A DNA stretch of 64,000 nt, taken from NCBI RefSeq assembly GCF_000373585.1, contig NZ_KB891888.1, positions 51,225 to 115,224 of the forward strand. The letters run 5' to 3'. The DNA comes from Streptomyces sp. MspMP-M5. Its GTDB lineage: Bacteria > Actinomycetota > Actinomycetes > Streptomycetales > Streptomycetaceae. The position numbers and the translations under genes were made by a program. The notes under the pieces are model-generated. The model did not search any database. It had not been told where the DNA came from and saw nothing but the letters and a program-made list of their open reading frames with translations. This document shows, in pieces, positions 32,801 through 42,331 of the stretch (its first letter is position 1; every line of letters begins with the position of its first letter).

Positions 32801-34246
32801 TCAGCCGTGGGCCGCGTCCGTCCGCCGGCGCGGCAGTGCCAGCAGCATCAGCGTGACGCTGCCCGCCAGCACCAGCGCCCCGACCAGGAACGCCAGACCG
32901 TAGCCGTCGGCCAGTCCGACCCGGCCGGGCTCCGCGGTGATCCGGGAGGCGGCGACGGTGGAGAGCACCGACAGGCCCAGCGCGCCGCCCATCTGCCGCG
33001 AGGTGTTGATCAGGCCGGAGACCAGCCCCTGGTCGGACGGGGCGGCGCCGGAGGTGGCGATGGCGGCGACCGGCGTCGCGGTCAGCCCGGCGCCCAGCGC
33101 CATCAGGACGCCCGGGCCGAGGATCGTCCCGAGGTAGGTCCCGTCGACCGTCATCGTGCTCTGCCACGCCATCCCGGCCAGCGAGATCACCGCACCGCCG
33201 ACCGCCAGCGTCTTGGCGCCGAGGCGGCGCATCAGCAGGGGCGCGACCTTCGAACCCAGCACGATGGACAGCGAGTGCGGGATGAAGGAGAGACCGGCCT
33301 GCAGCGGCGTGTAGGAGAGGACGTTCTGCACGTACAGCGACAGGAAGTACCACATGGAGAACATCGCGGCGCCGGACAGCACCATCGCCGCGTTGGCCGA
33401 CGAGACCGAGCGCAGCCGGAACAGCCCCAGCGGCATCAGCGGCGCCTTGGCCCGCGCCTCGACCGCGACGAACACCGCGACCACCACCAGACCGGCGGCC
33501 AGCGGCAGCAGCGCCGACGCCGAACCCCAACCGTGCGTCTCGGTCTGCACGATGCCGTACGCCACCAGCCCGAGCCCGGCGGTCACCAGCAGCGCACCGG
33601 GCACGTCCAGGCGCCGCGCGGCACCCTGCCGGCTCTCGGTCAGCCACAGCGCGGCACCCGCCAGCACCAGCGCGCCCACCGGCACGTTGATCAGCAGCAC
33701 CCAGCGCCACGACAGGTACTCGGTGAGCACCCCGCCCACCAGGCCGCCCACCGCGCCGCCGCCCGCGCCGACCGCCGTCCACGTCGCGATGGCCCGCGTA
33801 CGGGCCGGGCCGGCCGGGAACGACGTGGTCAGGATGGTGAGCGTGGCCGGGGAGAGCACCGCGGCGCCCACGCCCTGGACGGTGCGGGCGGCGATCAGCT
33901 GCCAGGGCTGCTGGGCGAGGCCGCCGGCGACGCTCGCGAGGGTGAAGAGTGCCAGCCCCACGAGGAAGACCCGCTTGCGGCCGAAGAGGTCGGCGGCCCG
34001 GCCACCGAGCAGCATGAATCCCGCGAAGGTGATCACATAGGCGTTGACGATCCATTGCAGGCCCAGCTCGGACAGGCCGAGCCCGGAACGCATCGCGGGC
34101 AGCGCCACGTTCACGACGGAGACGTCCAGCACGACGAGGAACTGTCCGGCGCAGACCAGCACCATCACCAGCCAGGCCGGTGCGGCCGTCCGCCGTGTGG
34201 ACGCGGACAGCGTGGGGGAAGCGGCTATCGGGGGCATGCGGCCCAT
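32801..34246 (-). CDS. MFS drug transporter, DHA2/EmrB-QacA family
   Basis: This 481-residue protein has about 14 membrane segments. Motif A-like GRAADLFGRKRVFLVG lies after the second helix, motif D1-like VLDVSVVNVALPAMRSGLGL in helix 1, and motif C-like GGGAVGGLVGGVL in helix 5. WTAVGAGGGAVGGLVGG and LFRLRSVSSANAAM are typical of the 14-TM DHA2 group. It is a proton-coupled efflux pump; the substrate is unknown. Start ATG 34246 (MGRMPPIAAS). It faces the response regulator gene convergently and lies outside the KstR-boxed units. Confidence 0.88.
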   Translation of the reverse strand: MGRMPPIAASPTLSASTRRTAAPAWLVMVLVCAGQFLVVLDVSVVNVALPAMRSGLGLSELGLQWIVNAYVITFAGFMLLGGRAADLFGRKRVFLVGLALFTLASVAGGLAQQPWQLIAARTVQGVGAAVLSPATLTILTTSFPAGPARTRAIATWTAVGAGGGAVGGLVGGVLTEYLSWRWVLLINVPVGALVLAGAALWLTESRQGAARRLDVPGALLVTAGLGLVAYGIVQTETHGWGSASALLPLAAGLVVVAVFVAVEARAKAPLMPLGLFRLRSVSSANAAMVLSGAAMFSMWYFLSLYVQNVLSYTPLQAGLSFIPHSLSIVLGSKVAPLLMRRLGAKTLAVGGAVISLAGMAWQSTMTVDGTYLGTILGPGVLMALGAGLTATPVAAIATSGAAPSDQGLVSGLINTSRQMGGALGLSVLSTVAASRITAEPGRVGLADGYGLAFLVGALVLAGSVTLMLLALPRRRTDAAHG

Positions 34247-34369
34247 GCTCGCACCCGCCCCTCACCACCCGCATCGGGATATCGGTGCATCCACCATGCG
34301 CTCGGGTCCTAGGACGGGGGGCGTAGGGCGGGGTGGGGGCCGTCGCACGCCACCCCCGCCCCGTCGGCG

Positions 34370-35563
34370 TCACCTGCGGAGCAGGGTGACCACCGCGGCG
34401 CCGCCCAGGCCGATGTTGTGGGCGAGGCCGACGCGGGCGCCGGAGACCTGGCGGTCGCCGGCCGTGCCGCGGAGCTGCCAGACCAGCTCGGCCGCCTGGG
34501 CCAGGCCGGTGGCGCCCAGCGGATGCCCCTTGGAGATCAGCCCGCCGGACGGGTTGACCACCCAGCGGCCGCCGTAGGTCGTGGCGCCGTCGGCGACCAG
34601 CTTCCCCGACTCGCCCTCCGCGCACATCCCCAGCGCCTCGTACGTCAGCAGCTCGTTGATGGAGAAGCAGTCGTGCAGCTCGATCACGTCGACGTCCTCG
34701 ATGCCCAGGCCGCCGGCCTCGTAGGCCAGGCGGGCCGCGGCCCGGCTCATCGGTGCGCCGACGACGTCGATGCAGGAGCCGGAGGCGAAGCTCTCCTCGG
34801 TGTCCGTGACCATGGCCTGCCCGGCGATCTCCACCGCGCGCCCCGCCAGGCCGTGTTCCCGGACGAAGCGCTCCGAGGCGACCACCGCCGCCGCGGCGCC
34901 GTCGGACGTCGGCGAGCACTGGAGCTTGGTGAGCGGGCGGTGGACGGTGCGCGCGGCGAGGATCTCCTCGACGGTGTACACGTCCTGGAACTGCGCGTAG
35001 GGGTTGTGCGCGGAGTGCCGGTGGTTCTTGGCGCCGACCATGGCCAGCTGCTCGGCCGTCGTACCGTGGCGCGCCATGTGCTCGCGGGCCGCGTTGCCGA
35101 AGATCTGGGCGGTGGGCGGGGTCGCCTCGAAGCCGTGGGCGGCGGCCATCACGCCGTAGTGGCGGGCGACCGGCGAGGTGGCGAAGGCGCCGCCCTCCGC
35201 GCCGGCCCCCAGCGCGCCGCGCTTCATCTTCTCGAAGCCAATCGCCAGCACGCAGTCGTTGAGGCCCGAGGCGACGAACTGGCGGGCCATCATCAACGCG
35301 GTGGAGCCGGTGGCGCAGTTGTTGTTGACGTTGTAGACGGGGACGCCGGTGAGCCCCAGTTCGTACACGGCGCGCTGGCCGGCCGTCGACGCCTGGTAGC
35401 AGTAGCCGACCGGCACCTGCTCGACCGCGTGGTAGCCGATGCCGGCGTCGGCGAGCGCCGCGCCGCCCGCCTCCTTCACCATGTCCCAGTACTGCCAGTC
35501 GCGGGTCTCCGGCTTCTCGAACCGGGTCGTCCCGACGCCGATGATGTATGCCGTGCCGGCCAT
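34370..35563 (-). CDS. SCP-x-type thiolase / lipid-transfer protein (Ltp1-like)
   Basis: The 397-residue thiolase-like protein begins AYIIGVGTTRFEKPETRDWQ. The nucleophilic Cys is in VYNVNNNCATGSTALM, the C-terminal His in GLISKGHPLGATGLAQ, and the end is HNIGLGGAAVV. YGGRWVVNPSGGL and NPYAQFQDVYT are hallmarks of the Ltp1/SCP-x group. Family members cleave or transfer acyl units of branched and steroid-derived acyl-CoAs. It lies 40 bases downstream of the FadE34-like gene and is presumably transcribed from the same KstR-boxed promoter. Confidence 0.88.
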   Translation of the reverse strand: MAGTAYIIGVGTTRFEKPETRDWQYWDMVKEAGGAALADAGIGYHAVEQVPVGYCYQASTAGQRAVYELGLTGVPVYNVNNNCATGSTALMMARQFVASGLNDCVLAIGFEKMKRGALGAGAEGGAFATSPVARHYGVMAAAHGFEATPPTAQIFGNAAREHMARHGTTAEQLAMVGAKNHRHSAHNPYAQFQDVYTVEEILAARTVHRPLTKLQCSPTSDGAAAAVVASERFVREHGLAGRAVEIAGQAMVTDTEESFASGSCIDVVGAPMSRAAARLAYEAGGLGIEDVDVIELHDCFSINELLTYEALGMCAEGESGKLVADGATTYGGRWVVNPSGGLISKGHPLGATGLAQAAELVWQLRGTAGDRQVSGARVGLAHNIGLGGAAVVTLLRR

Positions 35564-35603
35564 GCGGATCCTCCTGGGCCAGGTGACGAATACGGACGCG
35601 AGG

Positions 35604-37886
35604 TCAGATGAGGGGGCGCGGTTCCGGGTCGCGGGGCAGGCCGAGGAGGCGTTCGGCGACGACGTTGAGCTGGACCTGGGTGGTGCCGCCGGCGATGGTC
35701 AGACAGCGCGACATCAGGAAGCCGTGCAGCGCACGGGCGCCGGGTCCCTCGCGGACCGCGCCGGCCGGGCCGAGGAGCTCCAGGGCCAGGTCGGCGACCT
35801 TCTGCTGGTGCGCGGTCTGCACCAGTTTGCGGATGCTGGCGCCGGCGCCCGGCTCCAGGCCCGACACCCGCTGGAGGGTGGTCCGCAGCCCGATGCAGGC
35901 GAGCGCGTGCGCCTCGGCGGCCAGCGCCCCGACCCGGGCCCGGACCGCGCCGTCCCCGTCGGCGGTGTGCGCGACGAGCGCCTCCAGGCCGGTGTCGAAG
36001 GCCAACTGGTCGGCCATGTGGACGCGTTCGTTGCCGAGGGTGGTGCGGGCGACCCGCCAGCCGTCGTCGACCGCGCCGACCACCGCGTCCACGGGCAGCA
36101 GTACGTCGTCGAAGTACACCTCGTTGAAGAGGGCGTCGCCGGTGATCTCCTTCAGCGGGCGGACGTCGATCCCCGGCGTCGACATGTCGACGACGAAGAA
36201 GCTCAGACCGCGGTGCTTGGGCGCGTCCGGGTCGGTGCGGGCGAGCAGGATGCCGTGGTCGGCGGTCTGCGCGGCCGAGGTCCACACCTTCTGGCCGTTG
36301 ATCCGCCAGCCGCCGTCCGCGGTGCGCTGCGCGCGAGTACGCAGCGACGCCAGGTCCGAACCGGCCTCCGGCTCGGAGAAGAGCTGACACCACGTCATGT
36401 CGCCGCGGAGCGTCGGCGGCAGGTACCGCTCCTGCTGCGCGGCCGTGCCGTGTGCGAGGAGCGCGGGCACCACCCAGGTGGCGATGCCCAGTTCGCCGAC
36501 CCGGACCCCGGCGGCGGCCATCTCCTGCTGGATGGCGAGCTGTTCGACGGGGCCCGCGCCCAGCCCGTACGGGGCGGGCAGATGCGGCGCGGCGTATCCG
36601 GTAGGGGCCAGTGCGCGGCGGGCGTCGGCGTCCGTGGCGGCGGCGTCCGTCGAGTCGTCACCGGCATGGGGAGCCGGGCCGCGGACCCGGTCGAGGGCGG
36701 CCCGCGCCCGTTCCCGGAACTCCTCGGCCTCGGCGGGGAGTTCGACCCGGAGGGCGCGGCGGGCACCGGATGCGGCATGGCGGGCGGCGCGCAGCCGGTG
36801 GGTGTCGGCGCCGCCGAGGAGCTGGCGGGCGGTGACCGCGCGGCGCAGGTGGAGGTGGGCGTCGTGCTCCCAGGTGAAGCCGATGCCGCCGAGGATCTGG
36901 ATGCAGTCCTTGGCGCAGCCGGTGGCGGCGTCCAGGGCGGTCGCGGTGGCCAGCGCGGCGACCAGGCCGCGCACCTCGGGCGGTTCGCCGGCGGCCCGGG
37001 CCGCGTCCCAGACCAGGGCGCGGGCCTGCTCGCAGCGGACGAGCATGTCGGCACAGAGGTGTTTGACGCCCTGGAACTGGCCGATGGCGCGGCCGAACTG
37101 CTCGCGGACCGCGGCGTGTTCGGCGGCGGTGCGCAGCGCCCAGCCGGCGGTTCCGCAGCCCTCCGCGGCGAGCAGCACCCCGGCCAGGTCCCGGACCAGA
37201 GCGCCGTCGACCGCCAGCCGCCGGTCGCCCGGGACCGCCGTCCCGTCCGCGCGGATCTCCGCGGTCGGCCGGGTCGGGTCGGCGCTGTCCTGGACGCGGA
37301 CGGCGAGGGCGGCGGCGTCCACCGCCAGCCACACGGCGCCCCCGGCGGCCTCCGCGGCCAGCACGAGCAGATCGGCGTCGCCGCCGGCCAGGACGGGCGG
37401 CGCGGTGCCGTCGAGGAGGTAGCCGTCGGCGCCTGCCACGGCGGTCAGGGAGCCGCTGTCGAGGGCGACGGCGGCGATCCGCTCGCCGGTGACCAGCGCC
37501 CGGACGAGGTGCCGGGGCGCGCCGCCGCGGTGCAGCAGTGCGGCGGCGAGGACGGTGGGCAGGTACGGGCCGGGGAGCGCGGCGCGGCCGAACTCCTCCA
37601 GGACGACGGCGAGATCGAGCAGGTCGCCGCCGCCTCCGCCGGCGGCCTCCGGGAGGTGGAGGCCGAGCAGGCCCTGGGCGGCGAGCCCGTCCCAGTGGGC
37701 GGGGCGGCCGGTCCGCGCGGGCGGCGCGTCGAGGAGCTTGCGGACGTCCTCGGGCGGGACGGCCCGTGCGACCCAGCCGCGCGCCGCCTCCGCGAGGTCA
37801 CGATGGTCCTGCGTGATGCCGATGCCGGTGTCGGCCCCCGTACGGATGCCCGCGCCGGTGCCCGTAGCGATACCCATGACGGGCAC
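35604..37886 (-). CDS. Fused two-domain acyl-CoA dehydrogenase (FadE34-like)
   Basis: At 760 residues this is twice the normal acyl-CoA dehydrogenase length. The N-terminal half is a full fold including EQFGRAIGQFQGVKHLCADM and QILGGIGFTWEHDAHLHLRR (about 240-345). The C-terminal half carries CQLFSEPEAGSDLASLRTRA (about 490), WTSAAQTADHGILLAR and the C-terminal helix bundle ending IAGGTTQVQLNVVAERLLGLP. Mycobacterial FadE34 (ChsE3), a KstR-regulated steroid-side-chain dehydrogenase, has this same fused layout. Start GTG 37886 (ATG 37877 is an alternative) immediately follows operator B, so translation is probably leaderless. It precedes the Ltp gene. Confidence 0.87.
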   Translation of the reverse strand: MPVMGIATGTGAGIRTGADTGIGITQDHRDLAEAARGWVARAVPPEDVRKLLDAPPARTGRPAHWDGLAAQGLLGLHLPEAAGGGGGDLLDLAVVLEEFGRAALPGPYLPTVLAAALLHRGGAPRHLVRALVTGERIAAVALDSGSLTAVAGADGYLLDGTAPPVLAGGDADLLVLAAEAAGGAVWLAVDAAALAVRVQDSADPTRPTAEIRADGTAVPGDRRLAVDGALVRDLAGVLLAAEGCGTAGWALRTAAEHAAVREQFGRAIGQFQGVKHLCADMLVRCEQARALVWDAARAAGEPPEVRGLVAALATATALDAATGCAKDCIQILGGIGFTWEHDAHLHLRRAVTARQLLGGADTHRLRAARHAASGARRALRVELPAEAEEFRERARAALDRVRGPAPHAGDDSTDAAATDADARRALAPTGYAAPHLPAPYGLGAGPVEQLAIQQEMAAAGVRVGELGIATWVVPALLAHGTAAQQERYLPPTLRGDMTWCQLFSEPEAGSDLASLRTRAQRTADGGWRINGQKVWTSAAQTADHGILLARTDPDAPKHRGLSFFVVDMSTPGIDVRPLKEITGDALFNEVYFDDVLLPVDAVVGAVDDGWRVARTTLGNERVHMADQLAFDTGLEALVAHTADGDGAVRARVGALAAEAHALACIGLRTTLQRVSGLEPGAGASIRKLVQTAHQQKVADLALELLGPAGAVREGPGARALHGFLMSRCLTIAGGTTQVQLNVVAERLLGLPRDPEPRPLI

Positions 37887-37888
37887 AG

Positions 37889-37902
37889 TAGAACACGTTT
37901 CA
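37889..37902 (-). promoter_or_regulatory. KstR-like operator B
   Basis: TAGAACACGTTTCA matches TNNAACNNGTTNNA exactly. It abuts the FadE34-like start codon (37886), a position where bound repressor would block the promoter of the FadE-Ltp operon. Confidence 0.85.
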
Positions 37903-38285
37903 TTCTGACGGAAGGTCAGGTGCGGGGTGGGGTGAGGGCGGGTGCGGTGGACAGTCCCGACTGCGGTGGTCCGGAAACGGTCCGGTGAATTCCGTGCGGC
38001 CGGCCGCCCGTCCGAAATTCCGGGCGCGCGATGCTCGCGGCGGTTTATCGACGGGCGGTGCCATGCGGGAATTCACGGCCTCGGAACGGCGGGACGCCGC
38101 CCCGGCGGCCGGCACGGGCTCGCGCCACCGGCCGCGTGACGATCGGTCGCGGTAACAGCCGCGGTATCGGCCGGGGAAACCGTCGCGGAAACGGAAAAGC
38201 GAACCCCCGTTCAGATATCCCCCGGCCATACGGCACGATCCTTACGAACCACCATCCCTCGGCCCGGCCTACCAGGAGGACCCCC
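37903..38285. other. 383-bp intergenic region before the methyltransferase gene
   Basis: No gene is supported. From 38137 to 38200 a loose repeat of CGCGG(T/A)AAC-like units occurs. AGGAGG at 38275-38280 is the ribosome site of the next gene. No promoter could be assigned with confidence. Confidence 0.4.
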
Positions 38286-38948
38286 ATGACCGCCCCCACC
38301 GCCCCGACCGCCGTCCCCCGGCCGGAGATCCTCGCCGCGTTCGAGGCGGCGAAGGGCTTCATGCCGGTGGACGAGGGGCTCGCCCTGTACGCGGCGGCCG
38401 GTGCGGCGGCCGCGCTGGGGCTGCCGCTGGTGGAGATCGGCAGCTACTGCGGCCGTTCCACACTGCTGCTGGCCGAGGCGGCGCGGGCCGCCGGCGTGCC
38501 GGTCGTCACCGTGGACCACCACCGGGGCAGCGAGGAGCAGCAGCCCGGCTGGGAGTACCACGATCCGGAGGTCGTCGATCCGGTCGTCGGCCGGATGGAC
38601 ACCCTGCCCGCCTTCCGCCGCACCCTGCACGCCGCCGGCCTGGAGGAGCACGTGATCGCCGTGGTGGGCCGCTCGCCGCTGGCCGCGGCGCTGTGGCGGG
38701 CGCCGGCCGGGCTGGTCTTCATCGACGGCGGGCACACCGACGAGCACGCCACCGCCGACTACGAGGGCTGGGCCCCGCGCGTCGCGGAGGGCGGGCTGCT
38801 GGTGATCCACGACGTCTTCCCGGACCCGGCGGACGGCGGCCAGGCCCCGTACCGCATCTACCGGCGGGCCCTGGAGTCCGGTGCGTTCACGGAGGTTTCG
38901 GTCCACCGTTCGCTGCGGGTCCTGCGGCGCACCGGGGCCGGAATCTGA
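38286..38948 (+). CDS. Class I SAM-dependent methyltransferase
   Basis: The start is ATG 38286 with AGGAGG five bases upstream; the longer upstream frame is intergenic. The 220-residue product has motif I LVEIGSYCGRSTLLLAEA (about 54-71), an acidic residue binding the ribose in VVTVDHHRG, and VFIDGGHTDEHATADYEGW with a metal/His site, as in the Methyltransf_24/CmcI-like group. Substrate is unknown. It is divergent from the FadE34-like gene with no overlap of operators, and its stop precedes the amidase gene by 19 bases. Confidence 0.88.
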   Translation: MTAPTAPTAVPRPEILAAFEAAKGFMPVDEGLALYAAAGAAAALGLPLVEIGSYCGRSTLLLAEAARAAGVPVVTVDHHRGSEEQQPGWEYHDPEVVDPVVGRMDTLPAFRRTLHAAGLEEHVIAVVGRSPLAAALWRAPAGLVFIDGGHTDEHATADYEGWAPRVAEGGLLVIHDVFPDPADGGQAPYRIYRRALESGAFTEVSVHRSLRVLRRTGAGI

Positions 38949-38954
38949 GGCGGC

Positions 38955-38960
38955 TACCAT
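38955..38960 (+). promoter_or_regulatory. -10 element for a leaderless amidase transcript
   Basis: TACCAT (38955-38960) lies seven bases before GTG 38968, so the transcription start would coincide with the start codon. No ribosome site precedes that codon. Confidence 0.55.
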
Positions 38961-38967
38961 CGCGCAG

Positions 38968-39891
38968 GTGTCGAACGGCAGTACTTTCCCCCCGCCCCGC
39001 CGCTCGCGCGGCACCCTGCTGATCGTGCTGGCGGTGGTGGTCGCCGTCGGGGTGGGCGGCTGGCTGGTCTGGTGGCCGCCGGGCGGCGGCCGCTCCCCCG
39101 CCGATGCCGCCGCCTCCGGTTCGCCGGCGCCGGGCGGCCCCGGCCCGGACGGCGGCGGGGAGCGCCGCGACGGCGCCACGGGCGGCCCGGACGGCCCGGC
39201 CCCGTCCCACGGCCCGGACAGCCTCCGGGGGAAGACCGTGCTGCTCGACCCCGGACACAACCCGCACAACCGCGACCACACCCGGGAGATCGCCCGGCTC
39301 GTGGACATCGGCAACGACCGCAAGGAGTGCGACACCACCGGCACCGCCACCGACGACGGCTACGCCGAGGCGTCGTTCACGCTGGACGTCGCCCGGCGGG
39401 CCCGGGCGCTGCTCCGGGCGGAGGGTGCCCGGGTCGCCCTCACCCAGGACGGGGACCGGCCGTACGGGCCGTGTGTGGACGGGCGGGCCGCGGCGGGCAA
39501 CGAGGTGCACGCCGACGCGGCGGTCTCCGTCCACGCCGACGGCTCAGTGCCGGGCAACCGGGGCTTCCACGTCATCCTCCCGGCGCGGGTCACCGCGGGC
39601 GCGGCCGACACCTCCCGGATCGTCGGGCCGTCGCGGGAACTGGGCGTGCGGCTGGCCGACAGGTTCGCGACGGTCACCGGAAGCGCGCGTTCCAATTACC
39701 TCGGCCACGGAACCGGGCTGGACACCCGCTCCGATCTCGGCGGTCTCAACCTCTCGGCGGTACCGAAGGTGTTCATCGAGTGCGGCAATATGCGCGATCC
39801 GAAGGACGCCGCGCAATTGACCGATGCACAGTGGCGGGAAAAGGCGGCCCGGGGTATCACGGAGGGCATTACGGACTTCTTGACGCGCTGA
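38968..39891 (+). CDS. N-acetylmuramoyl-L-alanine amidase (Amidase_3)
   Basis: The start is taken at GTG 38968; the -10 TACCAT seven bases upstream predicts a leaderless mRNA, and the longer frame from 38881 overlaps the methyltransferase. The 307-residue protein has one membrane anchor (LLIVLAVVVAVGVGGWLVWW, about 15-34), a Gly/Pro/Asp-rich linker, then the Amidase_3 domain from about 90. Zinc ligands are visible in LLDPGHNPHNR (His), YAEASFTLDVARRAR (Glu) and AVSVHADGS (His), and the catalytic Glu in VFIECGNMRDPKDAAQL. It cleaves the lactyl-peptide bond of peptidoglycan outside the membrane. Confidence 0.92.
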   Translation: MSNGSTFPPPRRSRGTLLIVLAVVVAVGVGGWLVWWPPGGGRSPADAAASGSPAPGGPGPDGGGERRDGATGGPDGPAPSHGPDSLRGKTVLLDPGHNPHNRDHTREIARLVDIGNDRKECDTTGTATDDGYAEASFTLDVARRARALLRAEGARVALTQDGDRPYGPCVDGRAAAGNEVHADAAVSVHADGSVPGNRGFHVILPARVTAGAADTSRIVGPSRELGVRLADRFATVTGSARSNYLGHGTGLDTRSDLGGLNLSAVPKVFIECGNMRDPKDAAQLTDAQWREKAARGITEGITDFLTR

Positions 39892-40077
39892 ACGCGCTTC
39901 CGGCCCGCCGAACGGACTTACGGCCGGGGTCGGACCGATACCCAAGCGGCCCACAGGATTCGAGGATAGGTTCCCTTTACGATGGGGGGCCATCGCCGTG
40001 CCTCGCACCGCGCCAGCGACAGCGTCGACGCCCTCGCGAAGTCGACCAGGAACACGAAACCGACAAAGGACCTTTAC

Positions 40078-40881
40078 GTGAACATCCGCTCCCTCAGTCG
40101 AGGCGACGGCGTGGTGATCGGAGCAGCGGTGCTGCTGTTGATCGCCTCGTTCCTCAGCCTCTCCGCCTACGGCGACGTGAACGCCTGGCAATCGCTGCAG
40201 CTGCTGATGAGCGTCTACCTGGCCGGCGTCATCGCGGCCGCGCTGATCGTCACGGCGCGGGCCCTGCCGCACCCCCGCAAGGTCGCCGGGCTGGAACTCG
40301 GTCAGTTCGGGGTGGCGCTCTCCGTGTTCGCCGCCTGGACCGCGTTCTGGGCGATCATCGACAGCCGGGGCGCGGGCGCGGGCCTGATCCTCGGCCTGAT
40401 CGCGGCACTGGCCCAGGCGGGCGCCGCGGTGGCCACCCCGCTCGTCCCGGCGCTGAAGGTGGCTCTGGTCGGCGCCCCTCGCCCGCAGGTCAGCAGCCCG
40501 TACGGCGCCGGCACCGGCACCCAGGGCTACGGCTACCCGGGCGCCCAGCAGCAGGGCGGCTACGGCTACCCCGGCGGGCAGCAGCCCGGCCAGGGCTACG
40601 GCGGCCAGCCGGCCGCGGCCGGGGACCCCGGGGCCACGGCCGGCGGTGCGACGGGCGCCGCCCCGGCGGCCGGCGGCCCGGCGGACTTCGCCCCGTTCTG
40701 GTTCGCGGTGCCGGTGCCCCGCCCGCTGTACGGCGAGGACGGCTCGCCGTCGCCGATCGCCGAACTGGCGCCCGGCACCTGGTACCTCGCGGTGGAGCAG
40801 CGCGGTGCCGCGCTGATCGCGCAGACCCAGGACGGCCGACGCGGCATCCTTCAGGACACCACCGGCATCCAGCGCGGCTGA
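40078..40881 (+). CDS. Hypothetical membrane protein with Gly/Tyr/Gln-rich linker
   Basis: I start at GTG 40078 because AAAGGA lies seven bases upstream and the product then begins MNIRSLSRGDGVVIGAAVLL; the ATG at 39982 lacks a ribosome site. The 267-residue protein has four membrane segments (about 11-28, 37-57, 74-92, 99-122). A low-complexity stretch follows (GYGYPGAQQQGGYGYPGGQQ, PGQGYGGQP), then a small C-terminal soluble domain (FWFAVPVPRPLYGED, ELAPGTWYLAVEQRG). The repeats resemble those of actinobacterial DUF5336-type membrane proteins. No function is known. Confidence 0.8.
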   Translation: MNIRSLSRGDGVVIGAAVLLLIASFLSLSAYGDVNAWQSLQLLMSVYLAGVIAAALIVTARALPHPRKVAGLELGQFGVALSVFAAWTAFWAIIDSRGAGAGLILGLIAALAQAGAAVATPLVPALKVALVGAPRPQVSSPYGAGTGTQGYGYPGAQQQGGYGYPGGQQPGQGYGGQPAAAGDPGATAGGATGAAPAAGGPADFAPFWFAVPVPRPLYGEDGSPSPIAELAPGTWYLAVEQRGAALIAQTQDGRRGILQDTTGIQRG

Positions 40882-41052
40882 CGCCGCCGCCCCCGCGGTC
40901 CTGTCGCGGCCTCACGGGCCGGTCCGGCCCCTCGCCCCTGCGGGCGGGGGGCCGTTGCCATGTCCGCGGCAGCGCCGTACAGTGCGCGGACCCGCTGCTG
41001 ACACCTCGTCAACCAGTGGGCCGGCAACCGGTCGTCGACGGAGGGCGGGCCC

Positions 41053-42063
41053 ATGCGACTCGGTCTGGCACTCGGCTACTGGGGCCGCGGCCCCGACCCC
41101 CGGCACCTCGAACTCGCCCAAGAGGCCGAGCGGCTGGGCTACGACTCGGTGTGGACCGCGGAGGCGTGGGGCTCCGACGCGTTCACCGCGCTCACCTGGA
41201 TCGCCGCGCACACCTCGCGCATCAAACTGGGCACCGGCATCGCCCAGATGGCCGCCCGCACGCCCACCGCCACCGCGATGCACGCGCTCACCCTGGACCA
41301 TCTCTCCGGCGGGCGGGTGCTGCTGGGGCTGGGGCTGTCCGGGCCGCAGGTCGTGGAGGGCTGGTACGGGCGGCCGTTCCCCAAGAGCCCGCTGACCGCC
41401 ACCCGGGAATACGTGGACGTGATCCGCCAAGTACTGGCCCGCAAGGGGCCGGTGACGGTGGACGGACGCTTCCACCCACACCCCTACCAGGGCCCGGACG
41501 GCACCGGCCTGGGCAAGCCGCTGAAGCCCATCACCCACCCGCTGCGGGCGGACCTGCCGATCCTGCTGGGCGCCGAGGGCCCCCGGAACATCGCCCAGAC
41601 CACGCGGATCGCGGACGGCTGGCTGCCGCTGTACTGGTCGCCGTACCGCACCGAGGTCTACCGGGAGTCGCTGGCCCACGCCCCGGAGGGCTTTCTGGTC
41701 GCGCCCATGGCACGGGCCGTGGTCTGCGACGACGTCGCCGAGGGGCTGCTGCCGGTCAAGGCGATGCTCGGCTTCTACATCGGCGGGATGGGACACGCGG
41801 CCAGGAACTTCCACGCCGACCTGATGGCCCGGATGGGCTTCGAGGAGGAGGCCCGGCGGGTCCAGCGGCTCTTCCTCGAAGGCCGCAAGGAGGAGGCCGT
41901 ACTGGCCGTCCCGGATGCCTTCGCCGACGAGATCTCGCTGGTGGGGCCGCGGGAGCGGATCGCCGAGCGGCTGGCGGCGTGGCGGGCGGGGCCGGTGACG
42001 GACCTGTTGGTGACGGCGACGGATGTGGGGACGTTGCGGGTGTTGGCGTCCCTGGGCCTTTAG
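41053..42063 (+). CDS. LLM-class F420-dependent oxidoreductase
   Basis: The 336-residue product has the TIM-barrel luciferase-like fold: MRLGLALGYWGRGPDPRHLE, AERLGYDSVWTAEAWGSDAF, RIKLGTGIAQMAARTPTATA, LGLGLSGPQVVEGWYGRPF and PILLGAEGPRNIAQTTRIAD. VWTAEAWGSDAFT is characteristic of the F420-dependent LLM group common in mycobacteria and Streptomyces. Start ATG 41053 is preceded by GGAGGGCGGG. It is monocistronic and ends just before the hairpin repeat at 42193-42273. The substrate is unknown. Confidence 0.9.
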   Translation: MRLGLALGYWGRGPDPRHLELAQEAERLGYDSVWTAEAWGSDAFTALTWIAAHTSRIKLGTGIAQMAARTPTATAMHALTLDHLSGGRVLLGLGLSGPQVVEGWYGRPFPKSPLTATREYVDVIRQVLARKGPVTVDGRFHPHPYQGPDGTGLGKPLKPITHPLRADLPILLGAEGPRNIAQTTRIADGWLPLYWSPYRTEVYRESLAHAPEGFLVAPMARAVVCDDVAEGLLPVKAMLGFYIGGMGHAARNFHADLMARMGFEEEARRVQRLFLEGRKEEAVLAVPDAFADEISLVGPRERIAERLAAWRAGPVTDLLVTATDVGTLRVLASLGL

Positions 42064-42139
42064 CCGTTGCGCCTGGCGGCTCGGCCTCGTCGTACGTGGT
42101 CGGGTGCCCCGCCGTGGCCGCCTGACGGCGGGGTGTTGT

Positions 42140-42273
42140 CCGCTGCGCGGGGCTGTTGGGTGCGATATCCGCTGCGCGGGGCTGTCGGGTGCGGTGACGG
42201 GTCGGAGGGGCGGGGGTGTGCCGGACTGCTTCGCTTTACGTCCGGCACACCCCCGCCCCTCCGACCCGTCACC
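42140..42273. repeat. Long hairpin repeat, copy 1, with preceding 29-bp tandem duplication
   Basis: The arms 42193-42226 and 42240-42273 pair perfectly over 34 bp around the 13-base loop TGCTTCGCTTTAC. Just before them the unit starting CCGCTGCGCGGGGCTGT occurs twice with a 29-bp period (42140 and 42169). A second copy, inverted, lies at 43232-43345. It also may terminate the oxidoreductase transcript. Confidence 0.85.
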
Positions 42274-42331
42274 TCCCGTGGGTGGTCATGAAAGACGGGT
42301 GAGTGGGGGCTCAGGTCAGTGGTCCGGTGGG

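Noticed and set aside
39072..42125. 1,017-codon plus-strand ORF
   Set aside because: It is a frame-shifted shadow through the amidase, membrane protein and LLM genes, with Arg/Gly/Pro-rich noise throughout.
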